64,000 nucleotides of DNA from Aestuariirhabdus litorea (GTDB lineage Bacteria > Pseudomonadota > Gammaproteobacteria > Pseudomonadales > Aestuariirhabdaceae), in NCBI RefSeq assembly GCF_003864255.1, contig NZ_QWEZ01000001.1, positions 434,001 to 498,000 of the forward strand, written 5' to 3'. Shown here one piece after another: positions 1 to 7,514 of this stretch; position 1 is the stretch's first letter, and each line of letters starts with the position of its first letter. The position numbers and the translations under genes are program-made. The notes under the pieces are model-generated. The model searched no databases and had not been told where the DNA came from. It saw nothing but the letters and a program-made list of their open reading frames with translations.

Positions 1-1
1 G

Positions 2-997
2 AAAAAACTGCTGGAGGAGAAGGACAAGTACCTCAGCCAGTTCATCGGCGAGCAGGGCTTCGGTCTCGACCTGGTGTGGGACGGTGACCAGCGCAACCCC
101 AACGCGGCCCTCACCGTCTACCGCCACTTCGACAGCGCCACCGTGGAGCAGGGGCTCTTGGGCCAGCCCCCCAAAACCGCCTGGGTGATCGGCTATGAGC
201 TGCTGGAGCGCATTCACTACCTGCTGGTCACCGGCTACGACGTCTATGGCAACACCGGCCACCAGCTGTTGACCCGCCTGTACATGGATTTTCTGCGCAT
301 GGAGGGGGAGGCTAACTTCCTTATGCTGTTGCCGGAGGAGGCCCGCACCCGCGAGCGCAACGACTGGTATCGCGGCGCCGACCAGTCCGTGCTTGACTAT
401 ATGACCCTGCCCAACTTCGAGCGCACGGCCAGGCTGGAGATCCCCTACCAGAGCGAGGACGAGAAGCAGGAGCTTTACGGCCTGCTGGAGCAGCGCCTGG
501 CTCCGGTGCTGCCCACCCGCCACCGGCTGGCGAGCCTCTCCAAACCGGCGCTGGTGGAGGCCCTCAAACCCCTGACCCGCCTCAAGGGCGGTGGCGTGGC
601 GCTGCTGCCACAAACCCTGTTTGTGCGTATCGACTCCGGCGACAGTGACCAGTACGTGACCCTTATTCATAACAACGCCCACCGCAACATCACCTCCATG
701 TTCGGCGAAACCGGCCAGCGACTGCCGGAGGAGGATACCCTCGATGTGGTGCCGGGCTTTATCGGCAGCTACCCCAATGCGCTGATCCAGGTGAGCGAGC
801 AGGCGCTACCCGAGTTTGTCGCGCAGATCGCGGCCCTGCGGGAGGAGGCCGATTACGAAGCGCTCATTGACCGCTACGGTATTCGCCGCACCCACCCCGA
901 GTTCTGGCCCCTGAGTGACCCCTTCCAGCAGGCTTACCGGGAGCTTTACCCGATCGAGAGCGGGGTGCTCGATTACAGTCGGTTGGAGGATCGCTAA
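2..997 (+). CDS. cti: Fatty acid cis/trans isomerase, C-terminal part (5' end outside window)
   Basis: The reading frame is open from the first complete codon at position 2 to a TAA at 995-997, so only about 331 C-terminal residues are present. The visible sequence (motifs such as AWVIGYELLERIHYLL, HNNAHRNITSMF and DVVPGFIGSYPN) is typical of the periplasmic cis/trans fatty acid isomerase Cti. This enzyme converts cis- to trans-unsaturated acyl chains in membrane phospholipids to stiffen the membrane under solvent or heat stress. The haem-binding CxxCH motif of the family sits near the N terminus and is therefore off the window. The gene ends directly before a REP-like palindrome and the first copy of a dispersed repeat. 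Confidence 0.9.
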   Translation, partial: KKLLEEKDKYLSQFIGEQGFGLDLVWDGDQRNPNAALTVYRHFDSATVEQGLLGQPPKTAWVIGYELLERIHYLLVTGYDVYGNTGHQLLTRLYMDFLRMEGEANFLMLLPEEARTRERNDWYRGADQSVLDYMTLPNFERTARLEIPYQSEDEKQELYGLLEQRLAPVLPTRHRLASLSKPALVEALKPLTRLKGGGVALLPQTLFVRIDSGDSDQYVTLIHNNAHRNITSMFGETGQRLPEEDTLDVVPGFIGSYPNALIQVSEQALPEFVAQIAALREEADYEALIDRYGIRRTHPEFWPLSDPFQQAYRELYPIESGVLDYSRLEDR

Positions 998-1014
998 GAC
1001 GGGTTGGATGGGGT

Positions 1015-1036
1015 GTAGGTCGGGCTTCAGCCCGAC
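1015..1036 (+). repeat. REP-like palindrome
   Basis: A short palindrome with the core GTCGGGCTTCAGCCCGAC preceded by GTAG starts 17 bases after the cti stop codon. The same module with a swapped stem (GTCGCCCTTCAGGGCGAC read on the minus strand) occurs at 7829-7850 in inverted orientation. This is the form of widespread bacterial REP elements. It directly precedes repeat copy A. Confidence 0.6.
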
Positions 1037-1079
1037 AACTCCATCGCCCGATAAATGCCGGCCTGAAGGCCTTCAGCCG

Positions 1080-1376
1080 TTGCCTTGCGGCAACCCTCTT
1101 GTCGGGACGCACCCCGACAGGTGCCTCAAGGGGGCGACCAGCGCCCCCTTAAGAATCCCCGCTGGGCCCCACCAAGCCGGCCTTCGGCTGCGCGCGTCGC
1201 CGCTTCCGCTATCGGGCGTTTCGAGGGGGCTCCTGCCTCCACGAAACGGCTCGGCGGTCACTCCCGGCCGTCCATGGCCTCCGCGACATTCGAACGTCCT
1301 GTTCATCATCCCCCCTCCGGGCCTGATCGGTGATGTAATCCAATGCTCGCCGGCTTGGAGGGTGAGGGGGTGCCAG
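1080..1376 (+). repeat. Dispersed ~280-bp structured repeat, copy A
   Basis: This copy shares long identical blocks with 2473-2749 and with the reverse complement of 7515-7792. The best conserved block includes GTCGGGACGCACCCCGAC, then a hairpin made by AGGGGGCGACCAGCGCCCCCT and AAGAATCCCCGCTGG, then CGTTTCGAGGGGGCTCCTGC with its complement CACGAAACG, and near the end CGCCGGCTTGGAGGGT. Each part folds on itself. Short open frames in it are not conserved between copies, so it looks non-coding. Together with the REP element it fills most of the gap between cti and the ATP-grasp gene; bases 1377-1451 hold nothing I recognise. Confidence 0.8.
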
Positions 1377-1451
1377 CTTTGAACTTCGTGTCAAAACACG
1401 GGGTGATTTCTTGGCTTAAAAAGGGGCGTAAATAGGCGCGATAAATTTTGA

Positions 1452-1479
1452 TTGCCAGTTAATACGGATCGGCTAGAAT
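1452..1479 (+). promoter_or_regulatory. Candidate sigma-70 promoter for the ATP-grasp gene
   Basis: TTGCCA (1452-1457) and TAGAAT (1474-1479) are separated by 16 bases in an AT-rich patch, with the start codon 90 bases further on. The match to the -35/-10 consensus is reasonable but not decisive. Confidence 0.45.
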
Positions 1480-1524
1480 TCGCCGTCCTGCCGTTTTCTG
1501 TACGGTATGTGTGCAGCCTAAGTA

Positions 1525-1546
1525 CGTTTTCCGGGACGGGAAAACG
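1525..1546 (+). promoter_or_regulatory. Inverted repeat in the leader of the ATP-grasp gene
   Basis: CGTTTTCC and GGGAAAACG form a hairpin with a 4-5 base loop in the predicted 5' leader, 24 bases before the start codon. There is no T tract after it, so it is not a standard terminator. It may be an operator or a structured leader element; the function is unknown. Confidence 0.5.
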
Positions 1547-1569
1547 CCAACCATGTGCTTTGAAACTGT

Positions 1570-2385
1570 ATGCAATTCATATCCTTCGATCTCTTTAGAA
1601 CCCTCGGGTTTCCCGACACCCGGGTCATTAAACCGGAACAGTTTTTTAAATATAAACGTGAACTCAGCCAGGCCGACTGGGTGCTGTTTCCTGAGTACTG
1701 GCAACTCAATGCCCTGATCTACGGGCTAGGCTGCCGGGTCTTTCCCAGCGAAGCCAGTTACCGCATCGGGCACAACAAGATCGAGATGACCCGCGCCTTC
1801 GAGATGGTGGTGCCCAGGCATACGCCGCTGACCCTGATCGAGCTCAACGGGCCGCTCCAGCGCGAGCAGCTGTGGGAACGGATGGCGCCCCCCTTTGTGG
1901 CCAAGCTGCCCAAAGCCAGCCAGGGGGAAGGGGTGTGGCTCATCCAGAGCCGGGAGGAGTGGCGCCGCTACTGCGAGTGCACCGATGTGCTCTATGTGCA
2001 GGAGTACCTGCCCATCGACCGCGACTTGCGGGTGGTGGTGGTGGGTAACCGGGTGCTGACCGCCTACTGGCGCCACCAGGCGGCCCAGGGCTTCTACAAC
2101 AACGTCGCCCGCGGGGGCTGGATCGAAACCGGCAATATCCCCGAGCAGGCCACGGCGCTGGCGCTGGAGATCGCCCTCAAGCTGGGGGTTAACCATGCCG
2201 GCTTCGACATCGCCATGGTGGGGGAGCACCCCTACGTGCTGGAGTTCAACCGGTTGTTTGGCAACCGGGGGCTCACGGAGGGGGGGATGTTGGAGAACGC
2301 CATCCTCGAGTACCTGCGCGACCAGGAGCAGCCGGAGGACCCGGATCACCCGACCCTGACGCCTAGGTTGTCGGTGGCGGTTTGA
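1570..2385 (+). CDS. ATP-grasp domain protein (RimK/glutathione-synthetase-like ligase)
   Basis: The product has 271 residues. The middle and C-terminal parts look like an ATP-grasp fold: a lysine-containing strand (PFVAKLPKASQGEGVWL), a hinge-like VLYVQEYLPIDRDLRVVVVG, and the metal-binding VLEFNRLFGNRG with Glu and Asn near residues 232-234. Such enzymes join a carboxylate to an amine or thiol using ATP; the substrate cannot be read from the sequence. It stands alone between repeat copies A and B, with a candidate promoter and a hairpin leader upstream. The ATG at 1570 has no strong Shine-Dalgarno sequence, so the start is tentative. Confidence 0.8.
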   Translation: MQFISFDLFRTLGFPDTRVIKPEQFFKYKRELSQADWVLFPEYWQLNALIYGLGCRVFPSEASYRIGHNKIEMTRAFEMVVPRHTPLTLIELNGPLQREQLWERMAPPFVAKLPKASQGEGVWLIQSREEWRRYCECTDVLYVQEYLPIDRDLRVVVVGNRVLTAYWRHQAAQGFYNNVARGGWIETGNIPEQATALALEIALKLGVNHAGFDIAMVGEHPYVLEFNRLFGNRGLTEGGMLENAILEYLRDQEQPEDPDHPTLTPRLSVAV

Positions 2386-2472
2386 ATCCTGTTTTTAACG
2401 GTGAGCGGTGGCGATGGCGAATGTACTCGCCTACCTGTTAGTCGTGGCCCCGAGGGAATTGATGACTATGAG

Positions 2473-2749
2473 GTAGCGCCTTCGGCGCGATCGTTTCTGC
2501 CTCGCGGCAGGGATGCTTGTCGGGACGCACCCCGACGGGTGCCTCAAGGGGGCGACCAGCGCCCCCTTAAGAATCCCCGCTGGGCCCCACCAAGCCGGCC
2601 TGCGGCTGCGCGCGTCGCCGTTTCCGCTATCGGGCTTGCCGAGCGGGCCTCCTGCCCGCACGCCAAGGCTCGACTTCCCTGTCTCGCCCCTTCGGGCCTT
2701 AATCGATAGCGAAAGCAGCTCCTTGCCGGCTTGGAGGATGGGGGGCTCC
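2473..2749 (+). repeat. Dispersed ~280-bp structured repeat, copy B
   Basis: This is in direct orientation to copy A and inverted relative to copy C. The block from GTCGGGACGCACCCCGAC through AAGAATCCCCGCTGGG is nearly identical in all three copies. The 5' module AGCGCCTTCGGCGCGATCG is shared with copy C. The 3' end CGCCGGCTTGGAGG-like block ends about 20 bases before the first attC-like site. With that attC site it fills the gap between the ATP-grasp gene and the OLD-like ATPase gene. Confidence 0.8.
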
Positions 2750-2770
2750 ATGGTGGAATGTACGTTAGAG

Positions 2771-2857
2771 CATTAACGCCCACGTTCAGGTGCGTTTGAA
2801 GCGATGGCCGCTTTTGCGACAAGCGGGTCAAACGTCACCTGCAACGTGTTGTTATGC
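2771..2857 (-). other. attC-like recombination site 1 (after OLD-like ATPase gene)
   Basis: On the minus strand it begins with GCATAAC five bases after the TGA of the ATPase gene and ends in GGGCGTTAATG. The 5' arm (TAACAACACGTTGCAGGTG, then ACGTTTGA) pairs with the 3' arm (TCAAACGCACCTGAACGTG, then GGGCGTTA). Single unpaired bases on one arm give the bulges expected for attC. The terminal core is GTTAATG rather than strict GTTRRRY, a modest deviation. Confidence 0.75.
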
Positions 2858-2861
2858 GCCG

Positions 2862-4523
2862 TCACTCCAAAACACCTTGAAGTGTTTCTGAGTAAAGGTA
2901 ATCGCTCTCTACGCATAAATTTACCGCAACGCCGAAACGATCGTGAAAACCACCAGAAACCTTGGCCAGCATAAACTTGCCCAATCTTTTTTCCGGCGGG
3001 AGGGGCACATCTTCTCCCATCAGTCCGATTGTTCTCGGAGGGTTTTCGCCGAGTTTGTATAGCTTCCGTTTTGCATCGTCACGCTTCCTGGAAAATTTGT
3101 GTGTCAATCTGTTATGAAACTGCTCAGCAAGCTGATCTAACCAATGTTCCACTTCCATCGGGTCGAGGTTGGCCACCTCAGCAATATGCTGTGGCTCCAC
3201 GAAATAGTGCTCAATATCCGAACCTTCCGTAACGAATGAAATAGCGCCATAAGCTTTAATTCGCGCACAAAGCTTCGCTTCCTCTGCGTCAGTTAGAAAG
3301 TCATTATCTGCATGAATAATTACCTTCGTCTCAGGTGCCAGTTCAGATATAAACTCGGTCAAAGCGCCAGCGGAGTGCAAATTTCCGGATGACTTATAGC
3401 TGTAGATATTTGTTCGTGACATGTCGAAGCCAGAGGATGCCACCAAGGTCAAAATGAAGTCCAACTTCGCATCCTCCGTCAGGATCACAAAATCGACACC
3501 GCCATTCAGAAGCTTGTCGAAGCTATCCAATGCCCCTAGATCCATCAACATGGACATACGATGTAGATCGGTGCCCTGTTGCTCAACTTGCCCTCCTTTC
3601 ATCCAAACGAAGTTCGCATCACCGTATAGTGAATCCACCAAATGTCGACTATGTGTCGCAAGAATAATTTTGGTACTGAACTGATCGGCAACAGTCTTCA
3701 GTGATTCAGCGAGAAGAGCTTGGTTGTCAGGATGCAGATGAGAATCTGGTTCATCAAGAAGTAGCAACTTCGGTTTAAACAGGGTTACATAACTAAAAAT
3801 TTGCAGTGCTTGCAAAACCCCCGTACCTACCAACCCTAAGGGGACCCGATCACCATATTTCTTTAGACCAATTTCCACATGAATGTGACTATCGTGAACA
3901 GGGTCGAAATTGATTAAAATGGAAAACTCGGGGAAGAGCAAGCGCATCAGATCTGCCAACTCAGGCAACAGCTTCTTGGTCTCAATTAGCAGCAGTACAT
4001 TTCTGAGATAAAGATTTGCGTCTCCACTCGCAACCCCTTTCCTAACCACACTTTCTGAACAGTACTGTTCAACCTGCGGTATTCCTGCCAATCCAGGAAC
4101 GTAAATGGAAAAGGGTGGAATGAAACTGGAAACTGCGTTACCTATTGCGACATGACCAGTCCTCTCGCAGCCGACATTCCCCTCGTTACGCCCTCGGTAC
4201 ACTCGGACCGTATAGGTTTCATCATCGCCATCGATAACTCCGCGCACTCTTAAGTACCCAAAGTTAGACTGGTTTTGATAGGGAAGTCCGTGCCGAAGAT
4301 CAACGAAACTTTTGGTAGGACAGTACAACAAATTGTCTTGAGTGAATGTCTTTTTATCTAGCCTCCGCGCGGCGACTGCTGCTACGACAGAAAAGTGAAT
4401 GCCCTGAAGCACGCTACTTTTACCGGAATTGTTGCCACCAACCAGGACGTTGATGTCATCAAGTACGACTTCCGCCTTTTTAACTTGTTTAAAGCTTTCG
4501 ACTTCAATACTGGTCAGGTCCAT
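2862..4523 (-). CDS. OLD-like AAA ATPase with C-terminal TOPRIM-like domain, predicted defence protein
   Basis: The 553-residue product starts with an ABC-type ATPase: Walker A GGNNSGKSS (residues 29-37), Walker B LLLLDEPDSHLHP in the region of residue 250-265, and a THSRHLVDS switch. The C-terminal part carries TOPRIM-like features: an acidic LTEDAKLD motif, IHADNDF with D-x-D, and SDIEHYF. This is the layout of OLD-family nucleases, which include the GajA subunit of Gabija. No UvrD-like GajB partner is adjacent. It is the only gene in its cassette; the ATG lies 25 bases after the attC core with a weak GAAGAGA ribosome site, and the stop is five bases before the next attC. The acting partner or trigger is unknown. 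Confidence 0.8.
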   Translation of the reverse strand: MDLTSIEVESFKQVKKAEVVLDDINVLVGGNNSGKSSVLQGIHFSVVAAVAARRLDKKTFTQDNLLYCPTKSFVDLRHGLPYQNQSNFGYLRVRGVIDGDDETYTVRVYRGRNEGNVGCERTGHVAIGNAVSSFIPPFSIYVPGLAGIPQVEQYCSESVVRKGVASGDANLYLRNVLLLIETKKLLPELADLMRLLFPEFSILINFDPVHDSHIHVEIGLKKYGDRVPLGLVGTGVLQALQIFSYVTLFKPKLLLLDEPDSHLHPDNQALLAESLKTVADQFSTKIILATHSRHLVDSLYGDANFVWMKGGQVEQQGTDLHRMSMLMDLGALDSFDKLLNGGVDFVILTEDAKLDFILTLVASSGFDMSRTNIYSYKSSGNLHSAGALTEFISELAPETKVIIHADNDFLTDAEEAKLCARIKAYGAISFVTEGSDIEHYFVEPQHIAEVANLDPMEVEHWLDQLAEQFHNRLTHKFSRKRDDAKRKLYKLGENPPRTIGLMGEDVPLPPEKRLGKFMLAKVSGGFHDRFGVAVNLCVESDYLYSETLQGVLE

Positions 4524-4547
4524 ACAGCGATCTCTTCGTTTAGATGC

Positions 4548-4617
4548 GCATAACGCCCAAAGCAGCGCGCTTTAGCGCGTCCAGCCCGAAGGGCGATGCT
4601 GCCTTTGCTTGTTAGGT
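4548..4617 (-). other. attC-like recombination site 2 (between nuclease and OLD-like ATPase cassettes)
   Basis: On the minus strand it starts with ACCTAAC, a perfect RYYYAAC core, nine bases after the nuclease stop codon, and ends with GGGCGTTATGC. The arm AAGCAAAGGCAGC pairs with GCTGCTTTGGGC, with an unpaired base, and the variable centre contains further hairpins (GCCCTTCGGGC and GCGCGCTAAAGCGCGC-like). Size (70 bases), core sequences and position right behind a stop codon and ahead of the next start fit a cassette-borne attC. Confidence 0.85.
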
Positions 4618-4625
4618 GCAATGAA

Positions 4626-5792
4626 TTACCTGTTCCCTTTAGCTCTATTGTGGGTAACGCAAAGCATTTGACAGTTCGTTACTGTGCTTTCACCGCCTTT
4701 ACTCCATGCGGACACATGATCTGCATCCATTTCATTAATTTTCCATATTTTGCTCTTGTTTGCAGAATGGCCAATTACGCATAAAGGGCAATTTGAAATT
4801 TTATTATCTTTCGCGTTAGTAGTTTGCTTTGCATATACAGATTTCTTCGTGGCTTCATCAAACACTCGTATGTTTAGAAGCTTTGAATCTTGAAGATCAC
4901 CTAAAATATACTCAAAAACCCCTTTACGGTTCTTGATATATGGGTCTCCATAAAGTTTCTTAACTTCAGTAGAGACTTCAGACGGATCATAGGATTTGGT
5001 ATGGTATAACTCGTAGAGTCGGCCCCACTCTTGTCCTTTCATTTCATTTTCAACATCAATGAACACAGCTGATACCCAGTCGATTACACTATTGAAGTAG
5101 GCGTTTAGTTCATTGATATTTTCGTCAGTACGATGTGTACTCATGTAACCACCGATATCGCCCTTGCTAACCCAGTCTAGCGCTCGTTCCAGAAAGTCTT
5201 GCCTGTTAGCACTGCCTTTTATATATGCACTCCATTTTTGGATGTTCGCGTTCTGGCTGTTACTAAATTCTGCTTTAGCCTTGGTAACAAAAGGGCCAGA
5301 GTAAATTGCATTCAATAACTCCTGGGAGTTAAGAGGTACGCCAGAGATATTAATGGTTTCAAACCATTGTTTAATTTCAGTCTCCGTACCCTCGCATTCA
5401 TATATTAGCAACACTGATTCAAGGATTTTTTCTTGTTGGTCGCTAGGTAGGCTCCCAAAGTTTTTTGGATTTCCTTCGTCTATGATAGCGAACTTATTAG
5501 TTACAAAACGACCAATACTGGTGATACGCTGTTGTCCATCTAGCACTTCGTATTTGTCACTAGCTACTTTGTTAAAATATAACAAGCCCAGCGGGTACCC
5601 CTTGAGCAATGAATGTATTACTGCTTGTTCTTTTTTTCCGTCACCATCAGCATAGATGTAGTTTCTTTGATATTCTGGTTGAATAGTGAGTTTTCCGCTT
5701 AATCCAAATATGCCCTTTCCTTCCAATTGGTTAAAAATAAATCCGTCACAAACATCAGCCACAGTAATAGTAGTTTTAAGAGTCGTTTTCAT
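4626..5792 (-). CDS. DUF262 domain protein with C-terminal HNH nuclease, predicted restriction enzyme
   Basis: The 388-residue product has the DUF262 signature near the N terminus: [10 protein letters not shown] (38-47) and LDGQQRITS (84-92). This ParB-like nucleotide-processing domain is found in modification-dependent nucleases such as GmrSD and SspE. The last ~55 residues form an HNH module with CPLC, DADH, an Asn and a final [11 protein letters not shown], giving two Cys/His zinc-binding knuckles around the catalytic His. The start at 5792 is chosen because AGGGAAGAAAAA precedes it and its ATG overlaps the TGA of the upstream methyltransferase (ATGA), so the two are translationally coupled. 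An in-frame upstream ATG at 5876 lies inside the methyltransferase and lacks a ribosome site. It probably restricts DNA not protected by its partner; this role is inferred. Confidence 0.8.
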   Translation of the reverse strand: MKTTLKTTITVADVCDGFIFNQLEGKGIFGLSGKLTIQPEYQRNYIYADGDGKKEQAVIHSLLKGYPLGLLYFNKVASDKYEVLDGQQRITSIGRFVTNKFAIIDEGNPKNFGSLPSDQQEKILESVLLIYECEGTETEIKQWFETINISGVPLNSQELLNAIYSGPFVTKAKAEFSNSQNANIQKWSAYIKGSANRQDFLERALDWVSKGDIGGYMSTHRTDENINELNAYFNSVIDWVSAVFIDVENEMKGQEWGRLYELYHTKSYDPSEVSTEVKKLYGDPYIKNRKGVFEYILGDLQDSKLLNIRVFDEATKKSVYAKQTTNAKDNKISNCPLCVIGHSANKSKIWKINEMDADHVSAWSKGGESTVTNCQMLCVTHNRAKGNR

Positions 5793-7060
5793 TTTTTCTT
5801 CCCTTTTGACTGCTGGTGGCGATGACGAATTAAAATTCTTTTGTAAATAACTCTTGGTTGGGGTTCGAGCAAGCAAAGCATCCTCATGCCTGGGCTATAA
5901 TGACCAGTACCACCTCGAGCACGATACGCGGCTATGAAATCATGGCCTAGAGTGCTAACACCAAGCTCTTCCATCATACTTGAATCATCGCTATTCCCAA
6001 TAATCTCGAATTGGTCTGGATTGTATTTATTTAGAAAGGTAACAGGCACGCCCATGATGCCGTCATAATTACTTGGTATTTCCTTGTACGTCCCAACTTC
6101 AAGTGCATCTAAATTTTCATACTTATAGTAAGCTAATTTCCCTTTTAAGTTTTTGCTGAACTTTAGATTATCTTCCATAGTCATGAGGCTTAGCGGCTCA
6201 TGACGGCGCCCGTGATCTAAATTTGTGAACCAGCACGACGCTGATACCCGCGCCATTTTCTTTCCCGTTCTTTTATCAATATGATGAAACCGTTCCCAGT
6301 TGTCTGGAACCTCGAAAAACATACCTACATTAAAGTTGGTGCAACCAAGCCAAATTTTATTTTCTTTAATGAGAGGGAATATTTCTAAGTAAGTAATCGA
6401 ATTCGTATTCCCTATTATTAGAAATTTCTTTTTGTACTTTGCAAGTTGGGCAACGTATTCTTTAAATAGAGAGAAGGGGGGGTTGGTTACCACGATATCT
6501 GCTTTTTTAAGTATTTCTACACACTCCGAACTACGAAAATCGCCACCTTCTTCAAGACTCTTTCGACTATGCGGGTTTTTCTTTAGAAAGACTTCAATAT
6601 CGTCAATACCAACTGCGCCATCTCCATTGAAGTCTCTGACTTCTTGGATTTCAAGAGCTATTGCTTTCGGCTTAATACGCTTATCTTTTTTCCCTTTATA
6701 TTCGATTAGGTCAAGTTGCTCTCCAGCGATTGGTGAGCCATCGTAGCTAGTGGTGATTAGTTTTTTAAGCCCAAGTCTGTTGAAATTAGCTGCAAAAAAC
6801 TTAAAAAAATTACTCTCGAAAGGGTCGTCGCAATTGCAATACACAACTTTGTCTCGAAATGTGTTTGGATTGAATTCAAGATACGCCTCAACTTCTTTCT
6901 GAATATCGATATACTGAGTGTAAAACTCATCTTTCTTTGCTACTTTGGCTGCACCTAGCCCACGATTCATTACCTTGCCATCTTCTTCAGGCCTCTCCGT
7001 AGCCTTTTTCGATTGTCCACGCTTTTTGCTAACTTTCTTAGTAGTATTTTTTTTTGTCAT
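5789..7060 (-). CDS. EcoRI-family adenine-specific DNA methyltransferase
   Basis: The 423-residue product resembles the M.EcoRI family of N6-adenine methyltransferases. It has a lysine-rich N-terminal tail (residues 1-25), a SAM-binding region around [11 protein letters not shown] (75-85) and the catalytic motif NPPFS (193-197) flanked by VVT and LFKEYV. A loop [12 protein letters not shown] (143-154) looks like an EF-hand or dockerin calcium site inserted before the catalytic motif. It is the first gene of a two-gene cassette, coupled by ATGA overlap to the DUF262-HNH gene. No EcoRI-type endonuclease is present. Base composition is much more AT-rich than the flanking chromosome, which supports transfer. 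Confidence 0.88.
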   Translation of the reverse strand: MTKKNTTKKVSKKRGQSKKATERPEEDGKVMNRGLGAAKVAKKDEFYTQYIDIQKEVEAYLEFNPNTFRDKVVYCNCDDPFESNFFKFFAANFNRLGLKKLITTSYDGSPIAGEQLDLIEYKGKKDKRIKPKAIALEIQEVRDFNGDGAVGIDDIEVFLKKNPHSRKSLEEGGDFRSSECVEILKKADIVVTNPPFSLFKEYVAQLAKYKKKFLIIGNTNSITYLEIFPLIKENKIWLGCTNFNVGMFFEVPDNWERFHHIDKRTGKKMARVSASCWFTNLDHGRRHEPLSLMTMEDNLKFSKNLKGKLAYYKYENLDALEVGTYKEIPSNYDGIMGVPVTFLNKYNPDQFEIIGNSDDSSMMEELGVSTLGHDFIAAYRARGGTGHYSPGMRMLCLLEPQPRVIYKRILIRHRHQQSKGKKK

Positions 7061-7122
7061 AACCTTATTCTATTCCAAACGAAATTTTACCTTGCTGAGT
7101 TCTTTGGGGCACCCTAACATTT

Positions 7123-7191
7123 GTATAACGCCCCAGGTACATTTCCCCGGGCCGCTGATTGATTTGAACTAGCGTACCTCTTTGTCTTATA
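7123..7191 (-). other. Degenerate attC-like site 3 (upstream of the methyltransferase cassette)
   Basis: On the minus strand the 3' end GTACCTGGGGCGTTATAC closely resembles the 3' ends of the two better attC sites (GGGCGTTA). A matching inner arm AGGTAC lies at 7174-7179, preceded by TATAAGAC in place of an RYYYAAC core. Only six base pairs are evident in the stem and the 5' core is poor, so this may be a decayed attC or the remains of an attI-type site. Confidence 0.4.
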
Positions 7192-7209
7192 TGAGAAAAG
7201 TGCTCATTT

Positions 7210-7263
7210 TCACAGATGTCGCCATGCGACAATCGACCCGGGCGTGTATCTCCGCTGCTTCAT
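7210..7263 (-). CDS. Possible 17-residue peptide in a micro-cassette
   Basis: A minus-strand frame encodes MKQRRYTPGSIVAWRHL. It is preceded by AAAGGAGA seven bases before the ATG, the strongest Shine-Dalgarno sequence in this accessory zone. A GCGTTATAG core-like sequence lies about 20 bases further upstream (7286-7292). It could be the content of a very short cassette ending in attC-like site 3. Length alone makes coding status doubtful. Confidence 0.25.
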   Translation of the reverse strand: MKQRRYTPGSIVAWRHL

Positions 7264-7342
7264 CGCTATATCTCCTTTGTCCTTCCTATAACGCACTGAT
7301 ATTGCTAGCTTTATTTAAACCCTGGCGTGCAAATGGTGCACA

Positions 7343-7358
7343 CACTTTGCGCAAAGTG
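7343..7358. repeat. Perfect 16-bp palindrome
   Basis: CACTTTGCGCAAAGTG is fully self-complementary. It lies in a gene-free stretch (7264-7500) between the cassette array and repeat copy C. It may be a dimer-binding operator; nothing near it identifies the binder. A fragment of the repeat's 5' module (GCGCCGAAGGCGC) follows at about 7432-7447. Confidence 0.45.
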
Positions 7359-7514
7359 GGCCGTTCACCTGATGCAACCCAATACCCTCTTTATGCATGC
7401 AGCAAGCTTTCTACTGCTAGGCAAAAGCCATCGCGCCGAAGGCGCCCCTACCATTTGGATCGCAGCCGCTGTCCATAATCCCTGCGAACTACCGTCCAAA
7501 TAAAGAAAACCGCA

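Larger units (their letters stand above)
2771..7191 (-). mobile_element. Integron-type cassette array without integrase (CALIN), minus strand
   Basis: Read on the minus strand, the block has the order attC-like site, methyltransferase plus nuclease genes, attC site, OLD-like ATPase gene, attC site. Each coding unit starts a few tens of bases after a GTTATNC core and ends a few bases before an RYYYAAC-like core. The two best attC sites (2771-2857 and 4548-4617) fold into imperfect hairpins with extrahelical bases, the hallmark of attC. Base composition is clearly AT-richer than in the flanking genes. No tyrosine recombinase gene of the IntI type is in the window, so it fits a cluster of attC sites lacking an integrase. 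Confidence 0.7.

Noticed and set aside
1085-1382. Open reading frames inside repeat copies A, B and C
   Set aside because: The same DNA gives different frames and stops in each copy, and the sequence is explained by nested hairpins, so coding is unlikely.
2862-4523. Gabija system
   Set aside because: The ATPase/TOPRIM protein resembles GajA in layout, but no UvrD-like helicase gene (GajB) is adjacent in the cassette or window.
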